This document shows, in pieces, positions 1-7,274 of a stretch of DNA of 14,547 bases. This stretch comes from Legionella_A sp049239925 (GTDB lineage Bacteria > Pseudomonadota > Gammaproteobacteria > Legionellales > Legionellaceae). Position numbers and translations under genes: made by a program. Under the pieces are notes generated by a model. That model was not told where the DNA came from. It was given only the letters and a program-made list of their open reading frames with translations, and made no database searches. The stretch covers positions 1 through 14,547 of the forward strand of contig JBMLTO010000015.1 of NCBI GenBank assembly GCA_049239925.1, given 5' to 3'. Each line of letters begins with the position of its first letter. Positions within the stretch are counted from its first letter, which is position 1.

Positions 1-96
1 GACCTTAGCCTGGGGGCCTTCATCATGATTAAAAAAAGTGAAGATCCTACAGGGCCTTGGCCCAACAACAACTACAACAGATTGATTAAATTTTAA
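1..96 (+). CDS. Possible 3' end of an unidentified CDS entering from the left edge
   Basis: Frame 1 is open from the first base to a TAA at 94-96, about 31 codons; the other two forward frames are closed early by stops. The last residues read NNNYNRLIKF, and these are encoded partly by a hairpin (54-66) and partly by the repeat at 72-103 that recurs near the right end. If this is a real gene, its C-terminus was therefore extended or replaced by repeat DNA. No family is recognisable from so short a piece. An open frame of this length can occur by chance, so this is a weak call. Confidence 0.25.
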   Translation, partial: DLSLGAFIMIKKSEDPTGPWPNNNYNRLIKF

Positions 97-103
97 TGCG
101 ACA
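72..103 (+). repeat. 32-bp repeat, left copy (exact inverted match to 14119-14150)
   Basis: Positions 72-103 begin CTACAACAGATTGATT and end AATGCGACA. The reverse complement of 14119-14150 is identical over all 32 bases. Just upstream (54-66) is the palindrome-like GGGCCTTGGCCCAAC, and the right copy also has a GGCCCAAC-type hairpin next to it. Read on the minus strand, the unit is GTAG followed after a short spacer by a GTTGGGCC hairpin, the general arrangement of REP elements (tetranucleotide head plus imperfect hairpin). Both copies lie upstream of, and point the same way as, the next gene. Confidence 0.7.
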
Positions 104-117
104 GCTGTGCCGAGAAC

Positions 118-145
118 TGTTTATCAAGTCGCAACGCATTATAAT
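118..145 (+). promoter_or_regulatory. Putative rdgC promoter
   Basis: A perfect -10 hexamer TATAAT lies at 140-145, 43 bases before the chosen rdgC start. The -35 region around 117-123 (TGTTTA-like) is poor. A second, overlapping extended -10 (TGCTATGAT, 149-157) is an alternative. The location downstream of the repeat suggests rdgC is transcribed on its own. Confidence 0.4.
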
Positions 146-188
146 TAATGCTATGATCAACGTTTTTGAGCGAAAAGGACCTAACGTC

Positions 189-1085
189 ATGTGGTTTAAT
201 AATATTCTAATTTATCAATACGAACTTGCAAATGATCTCGATATCGGCATGGCTCTCACTGAAGAAATAATGAAACCCTGCCCACCACATGCAAGATTTA
301 TTTATGGTTGGTTGCCTGTTTTAAATGATCAACTAGTACATGAAATTGCTGGCAGTTCATTAATTTGCATGGGTAAAGATGAACGCATATTACCAAGAAC
401 CGTTATCAATCGCTTTCTTCTTGAACGCGTACAAGCCCTAGAAACCCAACAGGGTCGTACTATAAAACGAGCTGAAAAAGCTCAAATGGCCGAAGATATA
501 GAGTTTGAACTACTGCCAAAATCATTCTGCGTTCAAAAACGCTTACCAGCAATTATCGATACTGTCACTAAACGTTTAATGATTAATACCGCCAGTAGTA
601 GCCAAGCAACCCAACTCACCTCTCTATTAAGAAAGTCATTACCTGGTTTACATCTTGAACCTATCGCTACGCAAGAAAATTTAGCATTGCGCTTTACTGA
701 ATGGATTAATAATCCGAGTACATTACCACCTGTTTTTCAATTGGCATCAGATTGCATATTACTTGCTCTAGATGATGACAAAAAACGTTTCAATTGCAAA
801 GGTTGTGAATTACCAGCCAATGAGGTTCTTGCATTATTATCGCAAGGTCTTGCAGCTGCAGAAATTTCTATTATTTGGAATGAACGAATTCAATTTACAT
901 TAACCCACGAATTTACGTTTAAACGCTTAAAATGTCTTGATTATCTTGTTGATGACTTTAATGAAATCCGCCAACAAGACGATGAAGCACAACAGCGGGA
1001 TGCAGCACTTGCATTATTATCAGGTGAATTAAGGAACTTGATTAATGATCTAATCGCTTGTTTAGGTTCTCCTACCCAACAATAA
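189..1085 (+). CDS. rdgC: Recombination-associated protein RdgC
   Basis: A 298-residue protein, close to the ~300 of E. coli RdgC and colinear with it end to end. Recognisable stretches are the N-terminal MWFNNILIYQYEL, GWLP near residue 40, a segment around KDERILPRTVIN, the RKSLPGL region, TEWI near the middle, RIQFTLTHE, FKRLKCLD and a C-terminal LSGELRNLINDLI. RdgC is a ring-forming DNA-binding protein that modulates RecA activity and is associated with the nucleoid. The frame is open from ATG 96, but I start at ATG 189: the E. coli protein begins MLWF at this point, AAGGA (175-179) sits nine bases upstream, and the 31 preceding residues resemble nothing in the family. A likely single-gene unit. 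Family identification is firm; its role here is inferred from the family. Confidence 0.93.
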   Translation: MWFNNILIYQYELANDLDIGMALTEEIMKPCPPHARFIYGWLPVLNDQLVHEIAGSSLICMGKDERILPRTVINRFLLERVQALETQQGRTIKRAEKAQMAEDIEFELLPKSFCVQKRLPAIIDTVTKRLMINTASSSQATQLTSLLRKSLPGLHLEPIATQENLALRFTEWINNPSTLPPVFQLASDCILLALDDDKKRFNCKGCELPANEVLALLSQGLAAAEISIIWNERIQFTLTHEFTFKRLKCLDYLVDDFNEIRQQDDEAQQRDAALALLSGELRNLINDLIACLGSPTQQ

Positions 1086-1113
1086 TGACTACCGCAGTTG
1101 AATTAATGAATAC

Positions 1114-1143
1114 AGCAAGCAATCAAACTAATTGTTGCTTGCT
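1114..1143 (+). terminator. Possible rdgC terminator hairpin
   Basis: AGCAAGCAA (1114-1122) pairs perfectly with TTGCTTGCT (1135-1143), a 9-bp stem with a 12-base loop, starting 29 bases after the rdgC stop. No U-run follows (AACCTTCCC), so intrinsic termination is uncertain and it may act only as a 3'-end stabiliser. Confidence 0.4.
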
Positions 1144-1222
1144 AACCTTCCCTGTAGACAGAGACCATCAGTGTTTGTCATCAGTTGTTGACCAATAACC
1201 TCTTTCTTTCTGACTGTTTATC

Positions 1223-1257
1223 TAAAAGAAGACCCTCATTCGTTATAGCTTCGAGGG
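1223..1257 (-). terminator. Likely intrinsic terminator of bamD
   Basis: On the minus strand CCCTC (1257-1253) pairs with GAGGG (1237-1233), and the stem is followed directly by a pyrimidine/T-rich tail, TCTTCTTTT. The hairpin starts within the last codons of bamD, and the stop codon lies in its loop. The stem is short (5 bp) with a 15-base loop, so strength is uncertain. Confidence 0.5.
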
Positions 1258-2010
1258 CAAACCGGCATGATAGGTTGCTTGATAAACAGCTTTAACTTCT
1301 TCTGCTGCATGAGTTAAACCTAACCCTAAATTAGCCTGATAAAGTATAACCATCGCTGATCTAGCACTAGGTGCCTGAGGGTAAGTTTTTATTAAATAGC
1401 TAGCCCTCCCCGCTGCAGCCACATACATTTTTTTAGAAAAATAGTACTTGGCTGCATTGAGCTCACGCCTGGCGAAAATATTACGCAAATAAATCATACG
1501 TTGTAAAGCATTAGCTTTATACTTGCTTTCAGGAAATCGTTCTACTAACGCTGCGAAATCAAGATAAGCCTGAGACTGAGAGCCTGGATCCCTCAAAGAC
1601 TCATCAATGGATAAAAGATTAGCTAACGTACCACGTGTTTGTTGGAAATTAGCTAGTGCCTTCATATAATAAGCATAATCGACGTGTTTAGCTCGAGGAT
1701 ATAAATGAATAAAACGTTCTGCCGAAGCAGCAACCGACGCATATTCACCTTTTTGATAATAAGCACTGATCAAGTTTATTTCAGCACTTTCAGCCTTTTC
1801 ACTGAATGGATACATAGTTTCTAATGCTTCCAAACGTTTTATTGCATTTGAATAGTCACCTTTAGCGATCGCATGATCAGACTCTGCATATAATTGCTCT
1901 GCAGAGACCCCTTCAAAAGGATTATAATCTTCGTTATTTCCCCACCACTTGCTGCACCCTGACGATAACAGTAAAACAACGCATGGAATCAAAAATTTAA
2001 TTTGTTTCAT
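1243..2010 (-). CDS. bamD: Outer membrane protein assembly factor BamD (ComL/YfiO lipoprotein)
   Basis: A 255-residue lipoprotein of the usual BamD length. It opens with a signal peptide ending in LLLSSGCS, so Cys19 would be lipidated after signal peptidase II cleavage; the next residue is Ser, not the inner-membrane retention signal Asp. The body is a run of TPR-like helical repeats with BamD hallmarks: AEQLYAES, GDYSNAIKRLEALETMYPFS, the YAYYMKALANF segment, and LVERFPESKYKANALQRM with the following LRN. BamD is the essential accessory lipoprotein that binds BamA and recognises substrates in outer-membrane beta-barrel assembly. A TTG two codons upstream is a possible start, but AAAGG is well placed (8 bases) only for ATG 2010. 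It is monocistronic in view, with its own promoter and terminator. Confidence 0.93.
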   Translation of the reverse strand: MKQIKFLIPCVVLLLSSGCSKWWGNNEDYNPFEGVSAEQLYAESDHAIAKGDYSNAIKRLEALETMYPFSEKAESAEINLISAYYQKGEYASVAASAERFIHLYPRAKHVDYAYYMKALANFQQTRGTLANLLSIDESLRDPGSQSQAYLDFAALVERFPESKYKANALQRMIYLRNIFARRELNAAKYYFSKKMYVAAAGRASYLIKTYPQAPSARSAMVILYQANLGLGLTHAAEEVKAVYQATYHAGLPSKL

Positions 2011-2055
2011 TAACAATACCTTTAAACTTGCTGCAGAAGATAAAAATTCACCAGT

Positions 2056-2072
2056 ATAGGTTCAGCGCCTAT
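2056..2072 (-). other. Small hairpin in the bamD 5' leader
   Basis: ATAGG (2056-2060) and CCTAT (2068-2072) are complementary around a 7-base loop, within the predicted ~135-nt bamD leader. It does not cover the Shine-Dalgarno sequence. I recognise no known riboswitch or leader motif. Confidence 0.25.
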
Positions 2073-2151
2073 CCCAATTGTTGAATATACTTTTCGCTTT
2101 GACCTAGGATATTTAATAAATCCCACAGAATATACCCTCAGCTATAGCGAT

Positions 2152-2180
2152 ATTATACCGATTGCCAATGATTTTGCGAA
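2152..2180 (-). promoter_or_regulatory. Predicted sigma-70 promoter for bamD
   Basis: On the minus strand TTCGCA (2180-2175) and a perfect TATAAT (2157-2152) are exactly 17 bp apart, giving a predicted start near 2145 and a leader of about 135 nt. The palindrome GCTATAGC (2141-2148) overlaps the predicted start site. This is one of the best promoter matches in the window. Confidence 0.6.
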
Positions 2181-2209
2181 TGCTATATAAAGATCTAGTT
2201 AAAAAATGT

Positions 2210-2238
2210 TTGCATATATGAATCAGTTGCGATAAGAT
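2210..2238 (+). promoter_or_regulatory. Possible tRNA-Ser promoter
   Basis: TTGCAT (2210-2215) and TAAGAT (2233-2238) are 17 bp apart, immediately upstream of the tRNA. A start 7 bases after the -10 would fall at about 2245, almost at the mature 5' end (2246), leaving little or no 5' leader for RNase P. The hexamers are moderate matches. Confidence 0.4.
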
Positions 2239-2245
2239 TCATCTC

Positions 2246-2333
2246 GGAAGCTTGGCAGAGCGGTTGATTGCACTGGTCTTGAAAACCAGCGACCCGAAAG
2301 GGTTCCAGGGTTCGAATCCCTGAGCTTCCGCCA
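2246..2333 (+). tRNA. tRNA-Ser (anticodon UGA)
   Basis: An 88-nt class II tRNA. The acceptor stem pairs GGAAGCT (2246-2252) with AGCTTCC (2323-2329), then discriminator G and an encoded CCA (2331-2333). The anticodon stem-loop CTGGT-CTTGAAA-ACCAG places TGA in the anticodon position, which decodes UCA. A long variable arm (CGACCCGAAAGGGTT) and a T arm with GGTTCGAATCC complete the serine-type fold. It lies divergent from bamD and converges on kdsA, whose stop codon is only 17 bases away. Confidence 0.97.
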
Positions 2334-2350
2334 AATCAGTAACAACTTAT

Positions 2351-3181
2351 TTATTCATCATCTAGCCATCTGTTATTTTTTGATATTAAATCTATTTCTT
2401 TTAAGCACTGTAAAAGACTTTTTATTTTATCAATTGGCCAACTATTCGGTCCATCACTAAGCGCTTGATCTGGGTTAGGATGAGTTTCCATAAAGATGCC
2501 GGCAATCCCTGCCGCAACGGCTGCACGTGCTAATACAGGGATAAATTCCCGTTGACCACCGGAGACGCCATTATGACCTCCTGGAAGTTGTACGGAATGT
2601 GTTGCATCATAAATAACAGGACAACCTGTTTCACGCATAATTTTTAGCGATCGCATGTCTGATACCAAATTATTATAACCAAAACTTGCTCCGCGTTCAC
2701 AGACCATAATGTCATGATTACCACCTGCCTTCGCTTTAGCGACAACATGTTTCATGTCCCATGGAGAGAGGAATTGTCCTTTTTTAATATTAACAGGCTT
2801 ATGCGTTGCTGCTACAGATTGAATAAAATTAGTTTGTCTACAAAGAAACGCAGGCGTTTGTAAGACATCAACTACACTTGCTACTTCTAGCAAGGGAGTG
2901 TCCTCATGAACATCTGTCAGAACAGGAATATTGATTTGAGCTTTGACTTTTTCTAAAATTGCAAGCCCCTTTTCAAAACCTGGCCCCCGATAACTAGCCA
3001 AGGAAGAACGGTTCGCCTTATCAAAAGAGGACTTATAAATCAAAGGTATTCCTAATTCTAAACAAAGCTCTTTAAGATAACCAGCAGTATCCAGTGCTAA
3101 CATTTCACTTTCGATGACACAAGGACCAGCTATTAAAAATAGTGGTTTATCTTGACCTATCTCAAAACCACATAAGTTCAT
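2351..3181 (-). CDS. kdsA: 2-dehydro-3-deoxyphosphooctonate aldolase (Kdo-8-phosphate synthase)
   Basis: A 276-residue TIM-barrel enzyme that condenses phosphoenolpyruvate with arabinose-5-phosphate to Kdo-8-phosphate for the LPS inner core. Diagnostic motifs are IAGPCVIES (17-25), FDKANRSS (53-60), SYRGPG (63-68), LTDVHE (88-93), the CERGASFGYNN segment (161-171), DATHSVQ (192-198), METHP (231-235) and SDGPNS (242-247). Cys21, His195, Glu232 and Asp243 match the four metal ligands of the metal-dependent class (Aquifex type); E. coli KdsA has Asn in place of the Cys. Its ATG overlaps the pyrG TGA (ATGA), so it is probably translationally coupled to pyrG. It is intact and convergent with tRNA-Ser. 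Confidence 0.95.
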   Translation of the reverse strand: MNLCGFEIGQDKPLFLIAGPCVIESEMLALDTAGYLKELCLELGIPLIYKSSFDKANRSSLASYRGPGFEKGLAILEKVKAQINIPVLTDVHEDTPLLEVASVVDVLQTPAFLCRQTNFIQSVAATHKPVNIKKGQFLSPWDMKHVVAKAKAGGNHDIMVCERGASFGYNNLVSDMRSLKIMRETGCPVIYDATHSVQLPGGHNGVSGGQREFIPVLARAAVAAGIAGIFMETHPNPDQALSDGPNSWPIDKIKSLLQCLKEIDLISKNNRWLDDE

Positions 3182-4818
3182 AGTAAATCCTTGGATAATT
3201 GATGTTGTTGACGAGCAGCCAAAACAAATTGTTTAAATAATGGATGACTATCTCGTGGAGTCGATGTAAATTCAGGATGAAACTGACAAGCCAAAAACCA
3301 TGGGTGATCAGGGAGTTCAATTATTTCCACCAAGTTTCCATCAGCTGAACGCCCTGAAATCACTAAACCCCGTTCTACTAAAGAATCAATATATAAATTA
3401 TTCACTTCATAGCGATGCCTATGACGTTCGACAATTTGTCGATTATTATAAACTTCCATTGCTAAGGAATTTGGTTCTAATGCACAGAGTTGCGCACCTA
3501 ACCGCATGGTGCCACCAAGATTGCTATTCTCATCTCTAATATTGATACTGCCGTCCTGTTCCATCCATTCACTAATTAAAGCAATCACAGGGTATGGTGT
3601 GTTTTTATCAAATTCAGTTGAATTTGCGCTACTCAATCCAGCAACATTACGTGCAAATTCGATTAAGGCCGTTTGCATACCCAAGCAAATCCCTAAAAAT
3701 GGAATTTTATTTTCTCTGGCAAATTGAATAGCTTTTATTTTACCTTCAATGCCTCGCTCACCAAAACCACCTGGCACCAGAATAGCATCAACATGACTTA
3801 ACATTGAACTATCATGCTTTTCTATCAGTTCAGCATCGATATAAAGTATTTCCACCTTAGTCTGTGTGTGAATACCAGCATGAATTAATGCCTCATTTAT
3901 CGATTTATACGCATCATTTAATTCTACATATTTACCAACCATAGCCACTTTAATAGTCATATCTTGGATTTGTTGAGCATCAACAACTGATTGCCATTCA
4001 CTTAAATCAGCAGGCACAACATTTAATCCTAATTTTTTAACAACTATTTCATCTAACCCTTCTGTGTGAAGAATGATTGGTATTTGATAAATACTTTTAG
4101 CATCTTGTAATGAAATAACCCCTTCTTTTTCTACATTAGTAAATAACGCAATTTTTGATCTATCATGAGTTGATAAGGGTTGCTCTGAACGACAAATTAA
4201 TACATCCGGCTGGATACCGATTGAGCGTAATTCTTTTACCGAATGTTGTGTAGGTTTCGTTTTAGTTTCACCAGCAGTAGCGATATATGGGATTAGCGTT
4301 AGATGAATAAACAGACTGCGTTGCGCGCCTAATTCCATACGTAACTGACGAATGGCTTCTAGAAAAGGCAATGACTCTATATCACCAACCGTGCCGCCAA
4401 TTTCGACCATCGCGACATCGTAGGTATCCGCACCTTCTTTGATACAACGTTTTATTTCATTGGTAATATGAGGAATAACTTGAACAGTTCCGCCAAGATA
4501 ATCTCCACGTCGTTCTTTTTTAATGACATTGTCATAAATTTTACCGGTAGTAAAATTATTAAGTTTGGTCATCGTTGTCCGCACAAACCGCTCATAATGA
4601 CCTAAATCAAGATCCGTTTCCGCTCCATCTTGCGTAACGAAGACTTCTCCATGTTGAAATGGACTCATCGTACCTGGATCAACATTAATATAAGGATCTA
4701 ATTTAATTAGAGTGACTCGTAATCCCCTGGCTTCAAGGATTGCAGCAAGTGATGCGGCAGTAATACCTTTTCCTAAAGAGGAGACGACACCACCGGTTAT
4801 AAAAATATATTTGGTCAT
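3178..4818 (-). CDS. pyrG: CTP synthase (glutamine hydrolysing)
   Basis: A 546-residue enzyme, the normal length, converting UTP to CTP with ATP and glutamine. The N-terminal synthetase domain (about 1-267) carries the P-loop VVSSLGKGIT with Lys18, the DPYINVDPGTMSPFQHGEVF block (41-60) and GGTVGDIES (141-149). The C-terminal class I glutamine amidotransferase domain has the nucleophile Cys378 in FLGICLGMQ and the His514/Glu516 pair in CQFHPEF. The frame continues 26 codons upstream, but MTKYIFITGG at 4818 is where the family starts, with a modest ACGGGA ribosome-binding site upstream. It lies 103 bp downstream of ribH with no clear terminator between, so read-through from the rib operon is possible. 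It overlaps kdsA by 4 bp. Confidence 0.97.
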   Translation of the reverse strand: MTKYIFITGGVVSSLGKGITAASLAAILEARGLRVTLIKLDPYINVDPGTMSPFQHGEVFVTQDGAETDLDLGHYERFVRTTMTKLNNFTTGKIYDNVIKKERRGDYLGGTVQVIPHITNEIKRCIKEGADTYDVAMVEIGGTVGDIESLPFLEAIRQLRMELGAQRSLFIHLTLIPYIATAGETKTKPTQHSVKELRSIGIQPDVLICRSEQPLSTHDRSKIALFTNVEKEGVISLQDAKSIYQIPIILHTEGLDEIVVKKLGLNVVPADLSEWQSVVDAQQIQDMTIKVAMVGKYVELNDAYKSINEALIHAGIHTQTKVEILYIDAELIEKHDSSMLSHVDAILVPGGFGERGIEGKIKAIQFARENKIPFLGICLGMQTALIEFARNVAGLSSANSTEFDKNTPYPVIALISEWMEQDGSINIRDENSNLGGTMRLGAQLCALEPNSLAMEVYNNRQIVERHRHRYEVNNLYIDSLVERGLVISGRSADGNLVEIIELPDHPWFLACQFHPEFTSTPRDSHPLFKQFVLAARQQHQLSKDLL

Positions 4819-4921
4819 AAATTGTCCCGTTGTAATGCAAAAGCCACTAAGAAAATGCAAGAATAAAGGCATGTAAACGGAAAGAGATACTATCAAAAAA
4901 CTAACAATAATGACACTTAAT

Positions 4922-5407
4922 TTAGGTAGGATTGCACAAGCTTAACTGCTCAAATACATTATACATGGTGATCGCACAATCAACTGCATCAATACCAGCA
5001 TGTCCGTGTTTACCACCTAAGCGATCCCAAGCTTGTTCTTCGTTTTCTGTTGTTAACACCTTAAATATCACTGGAATATCAAATTCAAGAGCGACACGTT
5101 GACAACCATCGCTAACTTGCTGACAAACGTAATCATAATGTGAAGTCTCACCTCGAATAACAGCACCCAACGCAATAATAATATTATGCTGTTTTGCTCG
5201 CGCTAAATATTTAGCCACCAGCGGGATTTCTATGGCGCCAGGCACCTCAATCACCGTAATTTTTTTTTCAGGAAAATTAATATCTTTTAGTCGGCTTAAG
5301 CTACCCGACAATAGTTCTTGAGTAATACTTTGATTAAATCGACTCACGATAATAGCTATAGGAAACGTGTTCTGCTTACCGTCTACGATACCAGTTATAT
5401 GCTGCAT
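4922..5407 (-). CDS. ribH: 6,7-dimethyl-8-ribityllumazine synthase
   Basis: A 161-residue subunit of the icosahedral or pentameric lumazine synthase, which joins 5-amino-6-ribitylaminouracil with 3,4-dihydroxy-2-butanone 4-phosphate. Visible motifs are ARF-like VSRFNQS (22-28), EVPGAIEIPL (54-63), ALGAVIRGETSHYDYV (79-94) with the conserved His90, GVLTT-like KVLTTEN (116-122) and GGKHGHAG (131-138). Start choice: the frame allows TTG 5425, ATG 5410 and ATG 5407. AGGGAG (5419-5414) is six bases before ATG 5407 and only three before 5410, so I take 5407. The ribosome-binding site overlaps the ribBA stop codon, tying translation of the two genes. Last gene of the rib operon. Confidence 0.94.
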   Translation of the reverse strand: MQHITGIVDGKQNTFPIAIIVSRFNQSITQELLSGSLSRLKDINFPEKKITVIEVPGAIEIPLVAKYLARAKQHNIIIALGAVIRGETSHYDYVCQQVSDGCQRVALEFDIPVIFKVLTTENEEQAWDRLGGKHGHAGIDAVDCAITMYNVFEQLSLCNPT

Positions 5408-5417
5408 CATTAACTCC

Positions 5418-6620
5418 CTAATCAAATAAATGACCTAATTTTTCTTTTTTAGTTTTTAGATAATTGCAATTTTCTCTGGTTATCTTAGTAATCAACGGTA
5501 AACGTTCGGTCACATTTATACCATACTGAACAATTGAATCGATTTTTTTAGGGTTATTCGTTAATAAGCGAACTTGCGTCAGTCCTAAATATTTTAATAA
5601 TTGAAATGCTACCGAATAATCACGATTATCAACCGGCAATCCTAATTGTTCATTAGCTTCGACTGTATCCAAACCTTGTTCCTGTAAGGCATAAGCTTTT
5701 AATTTATTAGCTAGGCCTATGCCACGGCCTTCCTGACGCAAATAAATAAGCACCCCGCCTTGCGCTGCAATTAATTGTAAAGATTGATTCAACTGCTCAC
5801 CACAATCACATTTACATGACCCAAAAATATCCCCCGTAATACATTCTGAGTGAATCCGAACTAAAGGCGGTTGTTGCTCATCAAATATAGGTTTGGATAA
5901 AATAAAGTGCTCTGCATTATCAATTCGATTACTAAAAACGCTCATATTAAAATCGCCATGAGCAGCTAATGGTATGCGAGTCGTTGCTAATTCAGTTACT
6001 AACTGTTCATTCTGAATGCGATAATTAATTAAATCGCGAATACTAACCATACTCAGATGATGGCGTTTAGCAAATAAGGCAAGTTCTTCTCGCCGACTCA
6101 TCGTCCCATCGTCATTTAAAATCTCACAAATGACTGCTGCCGGAATAAGGCCTGCAATACGCATTAGATCAACACTACCCTCCGTTTGTCCGCAACGCGC
6201 CAAGACGCCCCCTGTTTGAGCTCGCAAGGGAAAAATATGGCCAGGAGAAATAAGATCATTGGGCTTAGTATTTTCATCGATTGCCACTTGTATCGTTCGC
6301 GCACGATCAGCTGTAGATATTCCAGTAGTCACTCCTTTGGCCGCTTCAATAGATACCGTAAACGCGGTCCCATAAGGTGAACGATTCGTACTTGCCATCA
6401 TTGGCAATTGTAATTTATCTACCATTTCATTTTCCATCGGAAGACAAATCAACCCACGTCCGTATTGGGTCATAAAATTAATTGCATCAGCATTGGCATA
6501 CTGTGCAGCTATTACTAAATCACCTTCATTTTCACGATCTTCATCATCCACCAGAATAATCATCAAGCCATTTTTTAAATCTAAAAGAGCTTGTTCAATC
6601 GTGTTAAAAACACTTGTCAT
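5418..6620 (-). CDS. ribBA: Bifunctional 3,4-dihydroxy-2-butanone 4-phosphate synthase / GTP cyclohydrolase II
   Basis: A 400-residue fusion. The RibB half (about 1-200) has DDEDRENEGD (25-34), RGLICLPM (55-62), GHIFPLRA (127-134) and LNDDGTMSRREEL (168-180); it makes the four-carbon unit from ribulose-5-phosphate. The RibA half (about 205-395) opens the GTP imidazole ring and has zinc-binding Cys260, Cys271 and Cys273 at the E. coli spacing, YLRQEGRGIGL (293-303), and TNNPKK (354-359), so both sites look intact, unlike some proteobacterial fusions with a degenerate RibA half. One oddity is Gln145 where the RibB GHTE motif usually has His. It starts 24 bp after the ribE stop and ends just before ribH. 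Confidence 0.95.
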   Translation of the reverse strand: MTSVFNTIEQALLDLKNGLMIILVDDEDRENEGDLVIAAQYANADAINFMTQYGRGLICLPMENEMVDKLQLPMMASTNRSPYGTAFTVSIEAAKGVTTGISTADRARTIQVAIDENTKPNDLISPGHIFPLRAQTGGVLARCGQTEGSVDLMRIAGLIPAAVICEILNDDGTMSRREELALFAKRHHLSMVSIRDLINYRIQNEQLVTELATTRIPLAAHGDFNMSVFSNRIDNAEHFILSKPIFDEQQPPLVRIHSECITGDIFGSCKCDCGEQLNQSLQLIAAQGGVLIYLRQEGRGIGLANKLKAYALQEQGLDTVEANEQLGLPVDNRDYSVAFQLLKYLGLTQVRLLTNNPKKIDSIVQYGINVTERLPLITKITRENCNYLKTKKEKLGHLFD

Positions 6621-6644
6621 AGTCCAACCCCAATGTGGATACGT

Positions 6645-7274
6645 TTAACAATGATCATCATTAGCCCACGGCCGATCGGTGACCTTGCTTATAATTTCTA
6701 ATTGATGTGCAATAATACGAGTTAAATAATCAAATTCAATATTAACTAAATCTCCAACTTTTCGTTGGCCCAGCGTTGTATGTTTCAATGTATGCGGTAC
6801 TAGCATTAATTTAACTAGATTATTGTTTACTTGATTGATTGTTAAACTAACCCCATCAACGGTAATGCTGCCTTTCGGTATAAGATAGTGAGTCTGCTGA
6901 TTAGAAAAACCAGTCAGTTGCCACTCTAAATAATCACCAACCATCATACTACTGTCGACCAAGCATTGGGCATCTACATGACCACTGACATAATGACCAC
7001 CAAAGCGACTATGCGCCAACATGGCGCGCTCAAGATTCACAGGCGATCCAGGCTTTAATAACGACAATGTTGTCAACCGCAACGTTTCTGGAGAAACATC
7101 AAAGGCTAGTCTATCAGTAAAATCAGGTAGTAACGTCAAACATACACCATTTACAGCAATGCTTTCACCTGCCTGTAAATCCAAAAAGTTAGCTCGTATG
7201 CATAATCTGTTAGCAGCATTTCCATATTCATTGGAAATAACTTCGCCCATTTGCTCAATCAAACCGGTAAACAT
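6645..7274 (-). CDS. ribE: Riboflavin synthase, alpha chain
   Basis: A 209-residue protein with the internal duplication typical of the family: a first lumazine-binding barrel opening with MFTGLIE (1-7) and holding AVNGVCLTL (40-48), and a second opening near GGHYVSGHVD (92-101) with VDGVSLTIN (139-147). It dismutates two 6,7-dimethyl-8-ribityllumazine molecules to riboflavin and 5-amino-6-ribitylaminouracil. The ATG lies within the 3' end of ribD (16-bp overlap), and GAGGGG in ribD coding sequence serves as its ribosome-binding site. The gene is also called ribC in some organisms. Intact, with no unusual residues seen. Confidence 0.95.
   Translation of the reverse strand: MFTGLIEQMGEVISNEYGNAANRLCIRANFLDLQAGESIAVNGVCLTLLPDFTDRLAFDVSPETLRLTTLSLLKPGSPVNLERAMLAHSRFGGHYVSGHVDAQCLVDSSMMVGDYLEWQLTGFSNQQTHYLIPKGSITVDGVSLTINQVNNNLVKLMLVPHTLKHTTLGQRKVGDLVNIEFDYLTRIIAHQLEIISKVTDRPWANDDHC

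Noticed and set aside
52..58. CAGGG as an ISAs1-type terminal repeat at the left end
   Set aside because: Five bases are not enough and no partner end or transposase sequence is adjacent.
96..188. N-terminal extension of RdgC from ATG 96
   Set aside because: The 31 extra residues match no RdgC, whereas MWF at 189 matches the family start and has a good ribosome-binding site.
3300..3727. Open frames on the plus strand opposite pyrG
   Set aside because: They lie wholly antisense to intact pyrG, have no family resemblance and no ribosome-binding site; shadows of the real frame. The same holds for frames opposite ribBA, ribE, bepA and pilR.
4819..4896. 26-residue hydrophobic extension of PyrG, which could look like a signal peptide
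   Set aside because: CTP synthase is cytosolic and the conserved start is MTKYIFITGG at 4818; the extension is upstream non-coding DNA read in frame.
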